Positions 1-9,905 of a stretch of 64,000 nt of DNA are shown one piece after another. The stretch's first letter is position 1, and each line of letters begins with the position of its first letter. Origin of the DNA: Mycobacterium uberis. GTDB taxonomy: Bacteria > Actinomycetota > Actinomycetes > Mycobacteriales > Mycobacteriaceae. The stretch covers positions 62,001-126,000 of the forward strand of contig NZ_QAYL01000007.1 of assembly GCF_003408705.1 (NCBI RefSeq), given 5' to 3'. The notes under the pieces were generated by a model. That model was not told the origin of the DNA. It was given only the letters and a program-made list of their open reading frames with translations, and did not search any database. A program made the position numbers and the translations under genes.

Positions 1-248
1 GTACCGCCGACCACGATGATGCCACCGCTATCGCCGTTGAAATCCAAGTTCAGGTTTACCTGGGGATGCGCCTTATGATAGGTGACTTTGTCTGCCCGTG
101 GCATGGAGTACACCGCCAGATTGACTCCGTCGAAGTAGAATCACACCAGCTGCGGCACGGGGTGTCCAGATTTGGCGGCGGTGGTTAGCCACCCGTAGTA
201 GTCCAACGTGAGTCGGATGGAGATTTCTTGTGTCAGTTCGATAGCCAT
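1..248 (-). pseudogene. Pyridoxamine-5'-phosphate-oxidase-like / F420-binding protein (Rv3369-like), broken and cut by the window edge
   Basis: The start ATG is at 248, reading leftwards as MAIELTQEIS, and the protein follows Rv3369, a small flavin/F420-split-barrel oxidoreductase. After the residues GHPVPQLV a TGA replaces the Trp expected before FYFDG. The frame then continues as recognisable family sequence (FYFDGVNLAVYSMPRADKV, then GGIIVVGGT) to the window edge, so the damage visible here is a single nonsense change. It diverges from the nitroreductase gene with a 22-base gap. The remaining C-terminus lies outside the window, so further lesions cannot be excluded. Confidence 0.75.
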
Positions 249-270
249 GGTGTAACGATAGTCTTCTCCA

Positions 271-915
271 ATGACTCTCAACCTGTCTGTCGACGAAGTT
301 CTTACCACTACCCGCTCGGTGCGCAAACGGCTCGACTTCGACAAAACGGTGCCTCGTGACGTGTTGATGGAATGCCTACAATTGGCACTACAGGCGCCTA
401 CTGGTTCCAATTCGCAGGGTTGGCAATGGATGTTCGTCGAGGACAGCGAGAAACGCAAGGCGATCGGTGACATCTACCTAGCCAACGCCCAAGTATACTT
501 CAGCCAGCCTGCCCCCGAGTACCCTGAGGGCGACATGCGCGGTGTGCGGATGGGGCTGGTGCGTGATTCTGCGACCTATCTTGCCGAGCACATGCACGAG
601 GCGCCGGTACTGTTGATTCCATGCCTATTAGGCCGCGCGGAAAAGTCGCCGTTGGGCGCCGTGGCGCACTGGGCATCGCTGTTCCCAGCGGTCTGGAGTT
701 TCTGCCTAGCACTCCGCTCCCGGGGACTAGGCACATGCTGGACTACCTTGCACCTGCTTGGCGACGGTGAGCAGCAGGCGGCCGAAGTACTCGGTATTCC
801 CGTCGATAAGTACAGCCAGGGCGGGCTGTTTCCCATCGCCTACACCAAAGGAACCGACTTCCGGCCGGCCAGTAGATTGCCCGCCGAAGACGTCACTCAC
901 TGGGATACTTGGTAG
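271..915 (+). CDS. Nitroreductase family protein (Rv3368c-like)
   Basis: This 214-residue protein belongs to the FMN-dependent nitroreductase family, which performs NAD(P)H-dependent reduction in the cytoplasm; the physiological substrate is not known. The N-terminal FMN-phosphate-binding region TTRSVRKRLDFD and the APTGSNSQGWQW segment (about residues 41-53) are typical, and the C-terminal half carries RSRGLGTCWTTLHLL. The length equals that of the Mtb homologue as I recall it. The gene is divergent from the broken Rv3369-like gene, as in Mtb, and no lesion is visible. Being intact among many dead neighbours suggests it is still selected. Confidence 0.93.
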   Translation: MTLNLSVDEVLTTTRSVRKRLDFDKTVPRDVLMECLQLALQAPTGSNSQGWQWMFVEDSEKRKAIGDIYLANAQVYFSQPAPEYPEGDMRGVRMGLVRDSATYLAEHMHEAPVLLIPCLLGRAEKSPLGAVAHWASLFPAVWSFCLALRSRGLGTCWTTLHLLGDGEQQAAEVLGIPVDKYSQGGLFPIAYTKGTDFRPASRLPAEDVTHWDTW

Positions 916-1023
916 TTAGCCCGGGTTGCCGTTGGCGCCGCTGAATCGGTACTGGTGGCCCCGTAACCCATTCGCTGCGCGTCTGCTGCTTGTACCTGCC
1001 ACTCGGGGAGGTGAGGACAGGCT

Positions 1024-1488
1024 TTAGATCGCCCCGGCAAACCCGTGTTGGCGCCAGGCCTCGTATACCGCTACCGCGGCGGCGTTGGACAGATTCAGTG
1101 AACGCCGCCTCGGCAGCATGGGAAGGCGCACTTGTTGGGTGATGTGGTCGTCGGACAGAGTTGCCAAGTCTAGCCCGGTCGGTTCGGGCCCAAACATCAA
1201 CACGTCGCCGGCTCGATAGTCGATTTCGGTAAACACGGTGCTGGCATGGGTGCTGAACGCGAAGACCCGCGCCGGCAACAGCGCGTCCCATGTCTCGGAC
1301 AGCGAGGCGTGGACGGTGACTGCGGCCAGGTCGTGATAGTCCAATCCGGCCCGTCGGAGCTTGGGCTCGGACAAGTCGAAGCCCATCGGCTTGACCAGAT
1401 GCAGTTCGCAGCCGGTAGCCGCCGCAGTCCGAATGGCGTTGCCCGTGTTGGGAGGAATCCGTGGAGTATAAAACAACAGCCGGAACAT
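1024..1488 (-). CDS. SpoU/TrmL-family tRNA 2'-O-methyltransferase (Rv3366-like)
   Basis: This 154-residue SPOUT-fold RNA methyltransferase is of the size of TrmL, which methylates the ribose of the wobble base in some tRNAs using S-adenosylmethionine. The three family motifs are present: GNAIRTAAATGCELHLVKP near residue 17, the central FGPEPTGLD, and the C-terminal knot sequence RRRSLNLSNAAAVAVYEAW. The ATG at 1488 begins directly with the family start MFRLLFYTPRIPPNTGN, so the start is secure. It is convergent with the nitroreductase gene, as in Mtb. I infer a tRNA rather than an rRNA substrate from the small size. Confidence 0.92.
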   Translation of the reverse strand: MFRLLFYTPRIPPNTGNAIRTAAATGCELHLVKPMGFDLSEPKLRRAGLDYHDLAAVTVHASLSETWDALLPARVFAFSTHASTVFTEIDYRAGDVLMFGPEPTGLDLATLSDDHITQQVRLPMLPRRRSLNLSNAAAVAVYEAWRQHGFAGAI

Positions 1489-1749
1489 CTACTGATCATG
1501 ACAAACTGCTACCGCGATGATACGTAGTTGTTTGTTTCCCATACTACGACCAAGTAGCTAGAATACTATCTGCTCAATAACAACTTGGTGACTTTGGCCG
1601 GGGCTGTCATACTTGTTGAATTGCCAGAGGCTTTGCTCTTTTGTACTCATCCGCCTCGTGTGGGCGGAATTCAGTAGGAAGTCTCATGAGTTGCACGTTT
1701 CTCCGAGTGCTAGGAGTCCGCGCTGCGGACGGTCGCTCGGTTGCAGCCA
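1489..1749. other. Intergenic region between the SpoU gene and the dead sensor kinase
   Basis: This stretch holds the divergent upstream regions of the methyltransferase and of the former Rv3365c-like gene. I see no gene, RNA or clear operator in it. It is relatively A/T-rich near 1520-1590, which suits promoter DNA. Confidence 0.4.
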
Positions 1750-3725
1750 AATGACTATGTTTTCCCGTCCGACCATTGCGTTCGTGGCCAGCGGACCCGA
1801 TCATCTCGAAACGTCCACCGGTCGGGGTGCTGGGCAACTGGCTGGTTCGGCTGGAAAGCCGTGGCGATTGTGCTGGTGCCGCTGCTGTTGGCGACCTCCT
1901 TCGGAGTGCGGCGGTTAATTCGAGCTGTCTACACTTGGTTTGCTGCCCGCGCTGACCTGATCCTGGCTATCGTCGGCACTTGACTGTCGCACTATTGGCG
2001 AGTTGCACCGGACATGATGTGGAGGGAGCGAAAAAGAACTACGAGGCCCGCAAGTATGAGTTGCAAACGCGGCTGGCCCACACCGACGTGATTCCTGACG
2101 TGCGATCAGAGATGAGCACTCTAATTGAACGGTCGTCAGGCGCTAGTGGACAAGGTGCTGGCCAACAGCATCAGTTTGCGGGATTGGGTGACAACGTGCG
2201 CACCGATCCTGTTGACGCCTGCGGGCGTGATCAACGTGTCAATGCGCATCGACAGTGAGCGGATAAGGGCGGAGGCGCAGGGCTTATAAGCTGAGCAGTC
2301 GGGCCCCGGGGGCAGATGACAGCACAGCAGACCCGGATCACCTGCGGTGCTAAGATCCCCCAGCCGGAATTGCGTACCTAGATGATATCACCTTGGCTGG
2401 GGTCGAACTGTTGACAATGTTCGGGATAAGCGAGGTAGGCGGTGTCGGCTCGCTCGACTTCAAGATGCTGCAACTACAATTTGGAGATCCGGATGACGAT
2501 CCTGTCCGATCGCGTCGGTGTGCTCTTTGACAATCCAGAACCGTTGCGCGTGAAGGATATCATCAGCGGGATCGTTGAGCGAATCATCAAGGACGTCACT
2601 ACCTCGGTGACGAAATCGGTGGAGGGTCAGGCTGTCGCACAGTGCGACGCCGCGATCCGTGACACCGTCATAGTGCCGGCCGCCATCGTGATCGCGCTGG
2701 GTATAGTGTTGCTGGCGACCTGCTCGCTGATTCGATTGTTGCGCGTGCTGTGCGACGGGGCGCTGAAAGTTGCCCGCACCGGCCTTGAGAGCCAGATCGC
2801 TCAGGCCCGATCCGCTGCCGAGCTGATCCCAGAGTAGCTGACGGTGCACACCACTGAGGAAATCGGCCAGGTCGCATACGCAGTCGACGCACTGCACACC
2901 CAGGATCTGCTGTTTGCAAGCGATGAGGCGCGGTTGTGCTTGTTAGTCAACGACATGTTCGGAAATCATGCCACGGTACAGGCCGTTCACTGGTCGACCA
3001 GCAGCGGTCGCTTATTGATCAACTTGGAATGCAATGAGTACACTGCCGGCCAGTTGAATAGCCTTTTTCAGTTGGATTGCTTGGCCGCTCGGCTGTGCCG
3101 TGACAGCACCAACCTGTTGGTCCTGGCGGGTGCATAGCTTGCGCGTGATTCGCGCGAGTCTGTGCCGCTTTCGATAGTGATCAACGTTACCGTCTCCGAG
3201 GTTCAGGATTATCGCAGCGTCGAAACCGCGGGAGTTCCCGACTACAGGGTGAACGGCGCGGCAGCTGGCAGCATTATGTACCTACTTGCCGAGTTGATCG
3301 ATAGCGTGCTGCGGCCATTTGCTGCCAACGACATTGGTCTGGGTGTCTGTGGCCTACGGCGAAGACAGGGCGGTTCTGGTGCAGGTAGCCGACTCCAGCT
3401 TGGGGATGAACGACGCTGATTGGCGCATCGCCAACATGTGACTACAGGCCGGTGGGTAGGTTACCTGCGACAAATCCTGTCACGTGGGCTTTGTCGTGCC
3501 GGGCGGCGTGGTCCCACGGATGACGAGAAGAGTCCGGGTATGACGGCGGAAGTTTGCCTGCCGCTGGCTGTGCTAGCCGGCAACTGCGCCTTCAGTGTGA
3601 GTTAGCCATTTCCTGGTGGGAGAAAAATGTCGATGCCGAGGACCGCCAATCGGCGACTGATGCGCTGATCGCGGTGAGCGAGTACGCGATGCAGAGCCTG
3701 GCGGCAACGTTTCCGGTGGGCGTCT
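1750..3725 (+). pseudogene. Conservon-type sensor histidine kinase (Rv3365c-like), heavily degraded
   Basis: Successive fragments in changing frames follow the Rv3365c sensor protein of a Cvn operon. There are an N-terminal membrane segment (1860-1980), an extracellular stretch KNYEARKYELQTRLAHTDV (about 2030-2090), a transmembrane and HAMP region around 2660-2800 (VIVPAAIVIALGIVLLATC), and a linker-dimerisation region (EEIGQVAYAVDALHTQDLL, 2850-2910). Histidine-kinase-like pieces follow at 3170-3420 (LLAELIDSVLR). Stops and frameshifts occur at many points, including around 1983, 2258, 2837, 3137 and 3605. The downstream conservon partners (Rv3364c-Rv3362c) appear deleted. This gene cannot give a functional receptor. 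Confidence 0.85.
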
Positions 3726-3726
3726 G

Positions 3727-4180
3727 ATCGCAGTGCAGCACGGGGCCGATTGTGAATTTAACCGGACGCCGTTTCACCGATGATGATCTGAGTTGGTTGC
3801 ACACTGAACGGTGTGGTGTTCGCCTAATGCAATTTCAGTAGCGGCTATTCTGGCCGGGTCAGAAAATTGCGCATTGGCCTTTCGTAATTATACTTTTAAG
3901 TGGCCATTTCTGTGGCACAGCGTATTTCAGCATTGTAGCATGCTGGGTTCAGTGCTTGAGTAGCGCCGGCTGCGGTCGCTGACATTCGATTAGGGTAAAC
4001 TTTATGTACGCGACACTTGGCGACAACGACCTGCGGGGCGTGACTTTCAAGTAGTCGTTTTGACGAACCGCTTCACTAGCGAGCACACACATTAACGTCC
4101 CGCAAGCGTTGGCGCACGGGCTGCGATTGGATGTATGATTTTTTTAGCGTGTAAGTCGGGTCTGTCACCGCTAGCCTAAC
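3727..4180 (+). pseudogene. mfpA: Pentapeptide-repeat protein MfpA (Rv3361c-like) remnant
   Basis: Translation of the plus strand in shifting frames gives GADCEFNRTPFHR near 3740 and then AFRNYTFKWPFLWHSVFQHCSMLGS near 3870-3950 (written here as one broken run). These follow the start and the pentapeptide repeats of mycobacterial MfpA, a gyrase-binding protein linked to fluoroquinolone tolerance. Stops interrupt after PFHR and after LGSVLE, and later repeats fade out by about 4180. The position right behind the Rv3365c remnant matches the Mtb conservon order, minus the three genes between. The identification rests on remembered Mtb sequence. Confidence 0.7.
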
Positions 4181-4429
4181 GGGCATAGTCATGTCAAATG
4201 GAGCGCCTTTGCCCAGAGGTAAGATGGCAGTTGCAATCGTCGATTGTCGACAGGCCGACCGCTTGCTCCCGCTGCAAATATAGCGCGCTCGCTGATGAAG
4301 TTGCGGATGGTGAGCGCAGTGCCCATGAACACTGCCGTGCGATCGAGCAGTGTCAAGATCTGCGTAGTTTCGTCGGGCGCCGAGTTCATCGGTCGACCGT
4401 GAGGCATACCGCGTTTTACTCCCAAGCCG

Positions 4430-4776
4430 GCCGTCACGCGTTGCGGCTTCAGTGTGGTGAACCAGCGTCGTAGGTAAACGCCAGGTCGACGTTTCCGCTG
4501 GTGACTACATCGCTATTTGCTCAACACAGCATAACCGACCCGAAGCCCATTTACGAAGGTCCCGTTGACGTTGTGCGTATCGCGGATCTCGGTGCTGAGC
4601 GGTGTCCGGGTCAAAAACGCATGATAGCGTGAAGCTGGAAAGTTGCTAATGACGATCCAGTTTTCGGCGACAAGGCCGCTGGTTGCCGCGTTGACCGGCT
4701 TCTGTAGCGTCTCGCACTTGGACGACAACATGATATAGCATGGGAGTCTACTTGTCGCCAGATTTGAATTTGACAT
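4430..4776 (-). pseudogene. FHA-domain protein (Rv3360-like), broken
   Basis: The minus strand encodes a forkhead-associated phosphothreonine-binding domain. ASRYHAFLTRTPLSTEIRDT followed by NVNGTFVNGLRV is the classical FHA core (the SRYH and N-G-T-F-V-N motifs). A stop follows AVLSK at 4513. The FHA tail continues in another frame as SDVVTSGNVDLAFTYDAG around 4450-4500, showing a frameshift. It sits upstream-adjacent to the Old-Yellow-Enzyme pseudogene on the same strand, as Rv3360 and Rv3359 are neighbours in Mtb. I could not resolve what the open stretch at 4189-4437 adds. Confidence 0.75.
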
Positions 4777-4789
4777 ATCAGGTGGCTTG

Positions 4790-6170
4790 GTGATGCTTGG
4801 GCTGGGTGGCCGTAGCGGAGCCCGTGTTGGCCAGCTGCAGAGTCTGGTGGAAGTTGACTGGCGGTGTCGCCGAGCCAGCCGGCCGGAAATGCGGGTGGCT
4901 GCAGCCTGCTAGCCGGATGCAGAGGGTGTCCGGGTGCCTCGGTGACGACGCAGCGGATGCACTGGTAGATATTGGTGAGCATGGCGCTGGTTGCAGTTGC
5001 ATGTACGCCGAACGTGCTTGGTGTTGATTGCTGTTCGCGGTGATCTGGTTGACTAAAACTAAATCGGGTTTGGCAAGCAACCTCTGAGCCATCGCTACGA
5101 ACTCGAAGCCCTCCGCTATCGCTCGATCCATCGTTTCCTGGTTGGTGATGCCGCCGAGCAAAATCAGCGGCATGGACAGCTTGGTGTGGAACGGTCGGGT
5201 GTCGCGCAACAAATATGTGTCGCGGTACCGGGTACTAGCGGAGAAATTTCTTGCTCGTGATGTGTGTGTCCCAGCGCACTAGTGGCAGGAAAGCGGCGGA
5301 GAATTCCTTCACTGTGGGCAAATTCCTGTACTGGGGTATGGCGTGGAGTGGCTATAATATGAGTTAACCAACGAGTTGCCGCGGTGAGTTTGATCGTGTC
5401 CAGCCCGCCATCGTCCTGTAGCAATTTGGCGGTCGTGAGTACCTCGTCGGTGGTGATGCTTCTGCGCACGTTGTCGGTCGTATCGAGCTTGGTGGTCACC
5501 GCTATCTGCTGCTTGACGGCTCGACGCACCGCCGGCGCCAACCCACGCATGATCTCAGCTCGGTTTTCCAGCGATCCGCCGGATTCGTCATCGTGACTGT
5601 TGATCAGCGGGACATAATGCACTCGCTGAATAATGATGGCCCAAAATGGATTTTGACGGCGTCGAAGCCGGCATCGATGGCCAGGCGGGCGGCATCGGTG
5701 TGGGTAGCCGACACGTCGCCGATATCCTCGCTAGTCGCGTTTTTGGCGAACTGCATCCCGACCGGATTGAAGAACCGCACTGGCGCTAGGGCAGTGGCCT
5801 GGTTGGAGTAAGCATCGGCCACCGGTCTCGCATGGCCGATTTGTGCGTTCACCATCGCGCGCCTCCGAGTGGATCACTTCGGTAAGCCGACGCAACCCCG
5901 GCACCGTTTTCCGGGCGCATCCAGATTTAATTGGCGTTGGTATGGCTACCGGGGGAGACCGTGCAATACGTGACGGTGGTTATGGCGGTACCGACGGCCG
6001 TCGGTGGTACTCGATCAGGTCATCGGTCACCAACGATGCCGGGTGCGCGTCCTTGAATGTCGCGACCTTGATGACACGGTTATGCAGCGTGAGCGGAACG
6101 AGCTGTGCCGGTATAAACACGTCCGGCGCAGTGGGTATCTCGGGTTATCTCGGTAGTCTAATTCCATTCG
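4790..6170 (-). pseudogene. Old Yellow Enzyme-type NADH:flavin oxidoreductase (Rv3359-like), broken
   Basis: Reading the minus strand from about 6170, fragments in several frames rebuild an FMN-dependent ene-reductase. They run from an N-terminal LTLHNRVIKVATF, through ARLAIDAGFDAVKIHFG (5640-5700), the loop GGSLENRAEIMRGLAPAVR (5530-5600) and LILLGGITNQETMDRAIAEG (5100-5170), to EFVAMAQRLL and a final Cys-poor tail. The phosphate-binding and substrate-loop motifs are thus still visible, but at least four frameshifts or stops separate them. The family reduces enoate double bonds or fatty enoyl groups; its role here is lost. Confidence 0.85.
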
Positions 6171-6279
6171 TCGAGCGTGCGTGTCTGTACGCAATACACC
6201 CAGAATTGCTAGCATTTTAGGTACGCGCGGCCAAGGGTCAGCCCAGCTGCCAGATGGCCGGCATGCCAGACTGTCAGGC

Positions 6280-7128
6280 GTGGGCGCAATCACGCTGGAC
6301 GGCAAGACCACCCGAGACGAGATCTTCGTCGACCTCAAGCAACGCGTGGCCGTGTTAACCGAATCCGGCCATACCCCCGGACTGGGCACCATCCTGGTTG
6401 GTGACGACCCCGGATCACAAGCCTACGTTCGTGGCAAGCACGCCGACTGCGCGAAGGTGGGCATCACCTCGATTCGTCGCGACCTTCCCGCCGACATCAC
6501 AACGGCCGCGCTACACGACACCATCGACGAACTGAACACCAACCCCGACTGCACCGGCTATATTGTGCAGTTGCCGCTACCTAAGCGCCTGGATGAGAAC
6601 GCGGTGTTAGAGCGTGTTGACCCGGCCAAGGACGTCGACGGCCTGCACCCCACGAACCTCGGTCGGCTAGTGTTGTCCACCCCTGGCCCGCTGCCGTGTA
6701 CCGCGCGCGGCATCGTGCACCTGTTACGGCGCTACGACGTCGATATCGCCGGCGCGCATGCCGTCATCATTGGGCGCGGTGTGACGGTGGGTCGCCCACT
6801 GGGGTTGCTGTTGACCAGTCGCTTCGAGAACGCCACTGTAACGTTGTGTCACACTGGAACTCGCGATCTGGCCGCGCTAACTAAGCAGGCTGACATCGTT
6901 GTGGCCGCCGTCGGCGTGCCGCATATGCTGACCGCTGATATGGTGCGTCCTGGCGCCGCGGTCGTCGACGTCGGTGTCAGCCGTACCAAAACTGGGCTCG
7001 TCGGCGACGTGCGTCCGGATGTCTGGGAGATCGCCGGCCACGTCTCACCGAATCCCGGTGGCGTCGGCCCGCTCACCCGGGCGTTTCTGCTGACCAACGT
7101 TGTCGAATTGGCCGAGGAGTGGCAATAA
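6280..7128 (+). CDS. folD: Bifunctional methylenetetrahydrofolate dehydrogenase / methenyl-THF cyclohydrolase
   Basis: FolD interconverts 5,10-methylene-, methenyl- and 10-formyl-tetrahydrofolate in the cytoplasm, using NADP, and feeds purine, formyl-Met and methionine synthesis. The protein shows [18 protein letters not shown] with the catalytic Lys/Tyr region, [14 protein letters not shown], the [13 protein letters not shown] loop, and the Rossmann segment [32 protein letters not shown] closes it. I chose GTG 6280 because it gives 282 residues, the family length. The open frame extends back to 6181, but that part has no family similarity. Its stop overlaps the next gene, so the two are probably co-transcribed. 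Confidence 0.96.
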   Translation: MGAITLDGKTTRDEIFVDLKQRVAVLTESGHTPGLGTILVGDDPGSQAYVRGKHADCAKVGITSIRRDLPADITTAALHDTIDELNTNPDCTGYIVQLPLPKRLDENAVLERVDPAKDVDGLHPTNLGRLVLSTPGPLPCTARGIVHLLRRYDVDIAGAHAVIIGRGVTVGRPLGLLLTSRFENATVTLCHTGTRDLAALTKQADIVVAAVGVPHMLTADMVRPGAAVVDVGVSRTKTGLVGDVRPDVWEIAGHVSPNPGGVGPLTRAFLLTNVVELAEEWQ

Positions 7129-7406
7129 ACGTGCGTGCAGGGTTGCGAGCGCAATGGCCGATTCTGCTGGTTGGGTTGATCTTCGCTGTTGCGTTCGTGC
7201 TGGCGGGTGCGAACTTCTGGCGCCGTGGCGCACTACTGATCGGTATCGGTGTTGGGGTAGCGGCGGTGCTGCGACTGGTGTTATCCGACGAGCGTGCCGG
7301 TCTGTTGATGGTGCGTGGCAAGGGTGTTGACTTCGTGAAAACGGTGTTGGTCGGGACGGCGATGGTCTACATCGCGTCGACCATCGACCCTCTGGGCACC
7401 GGCTAG
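7119..7406 (+). CDS. Small DUF3017-type membrane protein (Rv3355c-like)
   Basis: This 95-residue protein has two or three hydrophobic spans (about residues 11-32, 36-54 and 73-88) separated by short charged loops such as [10 protein letters not shown]. It matches the small membrane protein that follows folD in mycobacteria; its function is unknown. The GTG at 7119 overlaps the end of folD by 10 bases, while GTG 7131 is an alternative with GAGGAG (7114-7119) as ribosome-binding site. Translational coupling to folD is likely. The reading frame is intact. Confidence 0.8.
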   Translation: MAINVRAGLRAQWPILLVGLIFAVAFVLAGANFWRRGALLIGIGVGVAAVLRLVLSDERAGLLMVRGKGVDFVKTVLVGTAMVYIASTIDPLGTG

Positions 7407-7822
7407 TTTCCCGGCATGCTCGGGACTGGCATTAGAACGGGTATATTGCCGTCGGCCATCTTGGCCATCATCGTGGGGCAATACATCGAAATCGCGATTC
7501 TCGTGAAGGTGTCGGCCATCTGTGGGGGCATGCCGCTGCTTCCTCGAACGCGCTGGACGGTAGCGGCGAAATTGCCGCCTAGCTGGGCTAACATCGGACA
7601 AACGGACTGGCCCATTGCCATCGTGCTTTCTGGTTCGCCTAAGTTTACGCCGGCGTTATTCAGCGCGTCGATGAAGGTGTCGTCGATCGTGTCCGCCTCA
7701 GCTGGTGATTCGAACGTTGCCGCCGCGGTGAAGAGGGCGGTAGTTGCCACCAGCAGGTGAATGGTCAATGGTTGACAGCGCAATAGCCCAAGCCGGCGGT
7801 GAGTTCTTGTAGGTGTGTTCAT
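7403..7822 (-). CDS. Secreted DUF732-family protein (Rv3354-like)
   Basis: The 139-residue product begins with a basic stretch and a hydrophobic segment (LTIHLLVATTALFTAAATF) followed by an Ala-rich site near ESPAEA, which looks like a Sec signal peptide. The mature part is a DUF732 domain: TIDDTFIDALNNAGVNLG, a Cys in SVCPMLAQLGG, and a second Cys in ISMYCPTMMA, the two likely forming a disulfide. The family is mycobacterial, exported and of unknown function. It is convergent with the DUF3017 gene and the stops overlap by four bases. The frame is intact. Confidence 0.85.
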   Translation of the reverse strand: MNTPTRTHRRLGLLRCQPLTIHLLVATTALFTAAATFESPAEADTIDDTFIDALNNAGVNLGEPESTMAMGQSVCPMLAQLGGNFAATVQRVRGSSGMPPQMADTFTRIAISMYCPTMMAKMADGNIPVLMPVPSMPGN

Positions 7823-8083
7823 GACAGCTTTCCATCTTGTTCGAGTAGTGTCCTGTGGGCACTCAAGCCAACGTTAGGAACATTGATTGATAGCAGTCAC
7901 ATTTGGGGCACGCGGAGATATAAAGTTTATGCATTGTACGTTTCGCAAGCGGTGCGGCATGTTTCGGACTAATCGAAGCCACACTGCGATCTGACACGTG
8001 TCGCGATACCAGATTTTCATATGTGCGATAGCTAAGAGTTCCAGCCCATGATGACGAATCGGGGCCGAGTGCTGAATCATAGA

Positions 8084-8964
8084 ATGTCACGGCAGACGTT
8101 TCTTCGCGGCGCTATCGGAGCGTTGAGGACTGGAGTTGTTTTCAGCATTGCGCGGAAAGTGGTGGACCCGGTTGTGCGCTGGGGACCTCTGGCATCCGCC
8201 ATCGGCAGCAGTATACCGTTGCCAGCCAGCGGCGCTGCGTTTACTATAGGCAAACAATTTTTCAATTCGTTCTAAACAACGATTCTAAATTTGGCGATCG
8301 TCGTCGGGGCAGCCTGGCAAGCGGATGTCCAGAAAGCGTTCGCGACAGCGAACAAGTTCAAATAAGATCACCCCGTGCGGTGGTGAGTGTTCGCAGACTG
8401 TGGCCTCGACCACCTCCAGCACTCACTATGGTGCTCGGCCTGCACGGGTTTCCCGGCGAGACGGAACTTTGATCGTGACAGGGGGAATGCTATCACGGAA
8501 CCCGTGATCACTCGGTAGGCGGTTCACCAGGCGTTGCCCGGACGATCCGCATGGGTACAATCTGACCGTCTGCGCCGTGGGGTTAGCGCTGGGTGGCGGG
8601 CTTGAAGCTGATTGCCGGTGCGTTGGCTTCATCGGTGACGTTCTGCAGTCGGCCACGGTGATGGTGCCGAGTAGCGACGTAGTCACCGATGCGGCACCGG
8701 AAGATTTGGCGTTCCCTTGGCGTCGGCAGGCCACGGTACTGCAGCGGTATTCTCAACACAATAGTGGTCAGATGTCCTCGGCTACGAAGTTTTTTCAAGA
8801 TTGTACATCAGGCGGTGCAACAGTTTTCGGCAGGAGGATACGTCAACTATCTCGATCCCCCAACGTCGGCGTTGCGCTACTTCGGCTCGAACTTGGCGCA
8901 GCTGACGGCCATTTGCCAGAAATACGACCCCAACCGGATCATGTTTTCTGGTTTCGACTTCTGA
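8084..8964 (+). pseudogene. Tat-exported FAD-linked (BBE-type) oxidoreductase (Rv3353c-Rv3351c-like), broken with internal deletion
   Basis: ATG 8084 starts MSRQTFLRGAIGALRTGVVF, a Tat-like leader, and the segment ends at 8275 with FNSF and a stop. Short pieces of the FAD-binding (PCMH) domain follow in other frames (for example VGLALGGGLEADCR near 8575-8620). The text then jumps to the C-terminus: AFPWRRQATVLQRY, VHQAVQQFSAGGYVNYLD and a final YDPNRIMFSGFDF at 8920-8961, typical of berberine-bridge-enzyme-type oxidases. A middle part of more than 200 residues is missing. The homologous locus is also split into several annotated genes in Mtb. Confidence 0.8.
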
Positions 8965-9122
8965 GGTGCAACCACCGGTGTAGACATGTTGACTGTCAAC
9001 AATGTTCGTCCGTTTAAAGCGGAACAATTTGTGTTACCAATGGTTTCATTGGTTTCAAACGGCAGTTTTTTGTCGGTGTCTTCCGATAGTTTGGTGTTGT
9101 GAGTTGAGTTCATTGTGGTGTC

Positions 9123-9770
9123 GTGGATAGGAAGGTGATCACGGCTGCGTTGGATACGTTGGATACCACGGTACGGGGTAGCGTGGCGGCAGGTTCTTGC
9201 ATGCGATTGCCGAGTGGACGCGGATCAGCCGTACCGAAGTCTCCCCAACGCATCCGTGATGCCACCGATCTTGGTGAACGGCACGTGATTCACCAGCAAA
9301 CCATTACCGCCACAGTTAGCGGCCACCACAGCAGCCCAGCGTGCCGAACGACTCGGTGCCGACCAGATCTCGCGGTGATCCACCGGTTCTGCCACCAACT
9401 ACCCGGCTGGATCGATGCGGCCATCCGTGAACGCGCCAAGGCTGATCCGGCCAAGCAAGACACCCAATACCGGTCCGAACACCTGGCCGGGTTAGCCGAT
9501 CGTCTCGCCGACTGCCTCAACCCCGACAGGCATCTACACCGACCATGAATCGGGCCCGCCGACGCAGACTAGCCCTAAGCAAAAAGCCGACGGCATGTCG
9601 GCGCTACACACCTAGCTGACCCCTGAGGCCCGCACCATACTGAAGGACATGTTAGCCAAACTGGCCGCTCCCGGGATATGTAACCCCACCGATAACACCG
9701 CCAAACAAATACCCCCACCACAACCACACAAACACAGACAAAGGCACCCAGAGGGGCACGTCACTTGACT
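9123..9770 (+). pseudogene. 13E12-family DUF222/HNH-type repeat protein, broken
   Basis: The frame 9123-9548 ends in YRSEHLAGLADRLADCLNP, matching the DUF222 region of the mycobacterial 13E12 repeat family. Further pieces in other frames continue the family sequence up to about 9770. The start at 9123 matches the expected N-terminus. The family is multicopy in mycobacteria and can act as a site for recombination. It lies exactly between a block ordered like Rv3369-Rv3351c and one ordered like Rv0179c-Rv0222. No HNH nuclease motif survives. Confidence 0.75.
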
Positions 9771-9905
9771 TCCAAGTTAATTGTTGTAGCGCTCTTATTG
9801 TCGTCCTCGTGACCGGTGGTGAAGAAGTGCAGTCCAGGTAATACTTATCGGGATGCTGCGCTTTCACGGCAACTCAGTTAACTACGCCTTAAAAGGGATC
9901 GCTCA

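Noticed and set aside
4189..4437. Minus-strand open frame of 82 codons next to the FHA remnant
   Set aside because: It could be a tail of the FHA gene, but the true FHA C-terminus is in another frame and no domain is visible.
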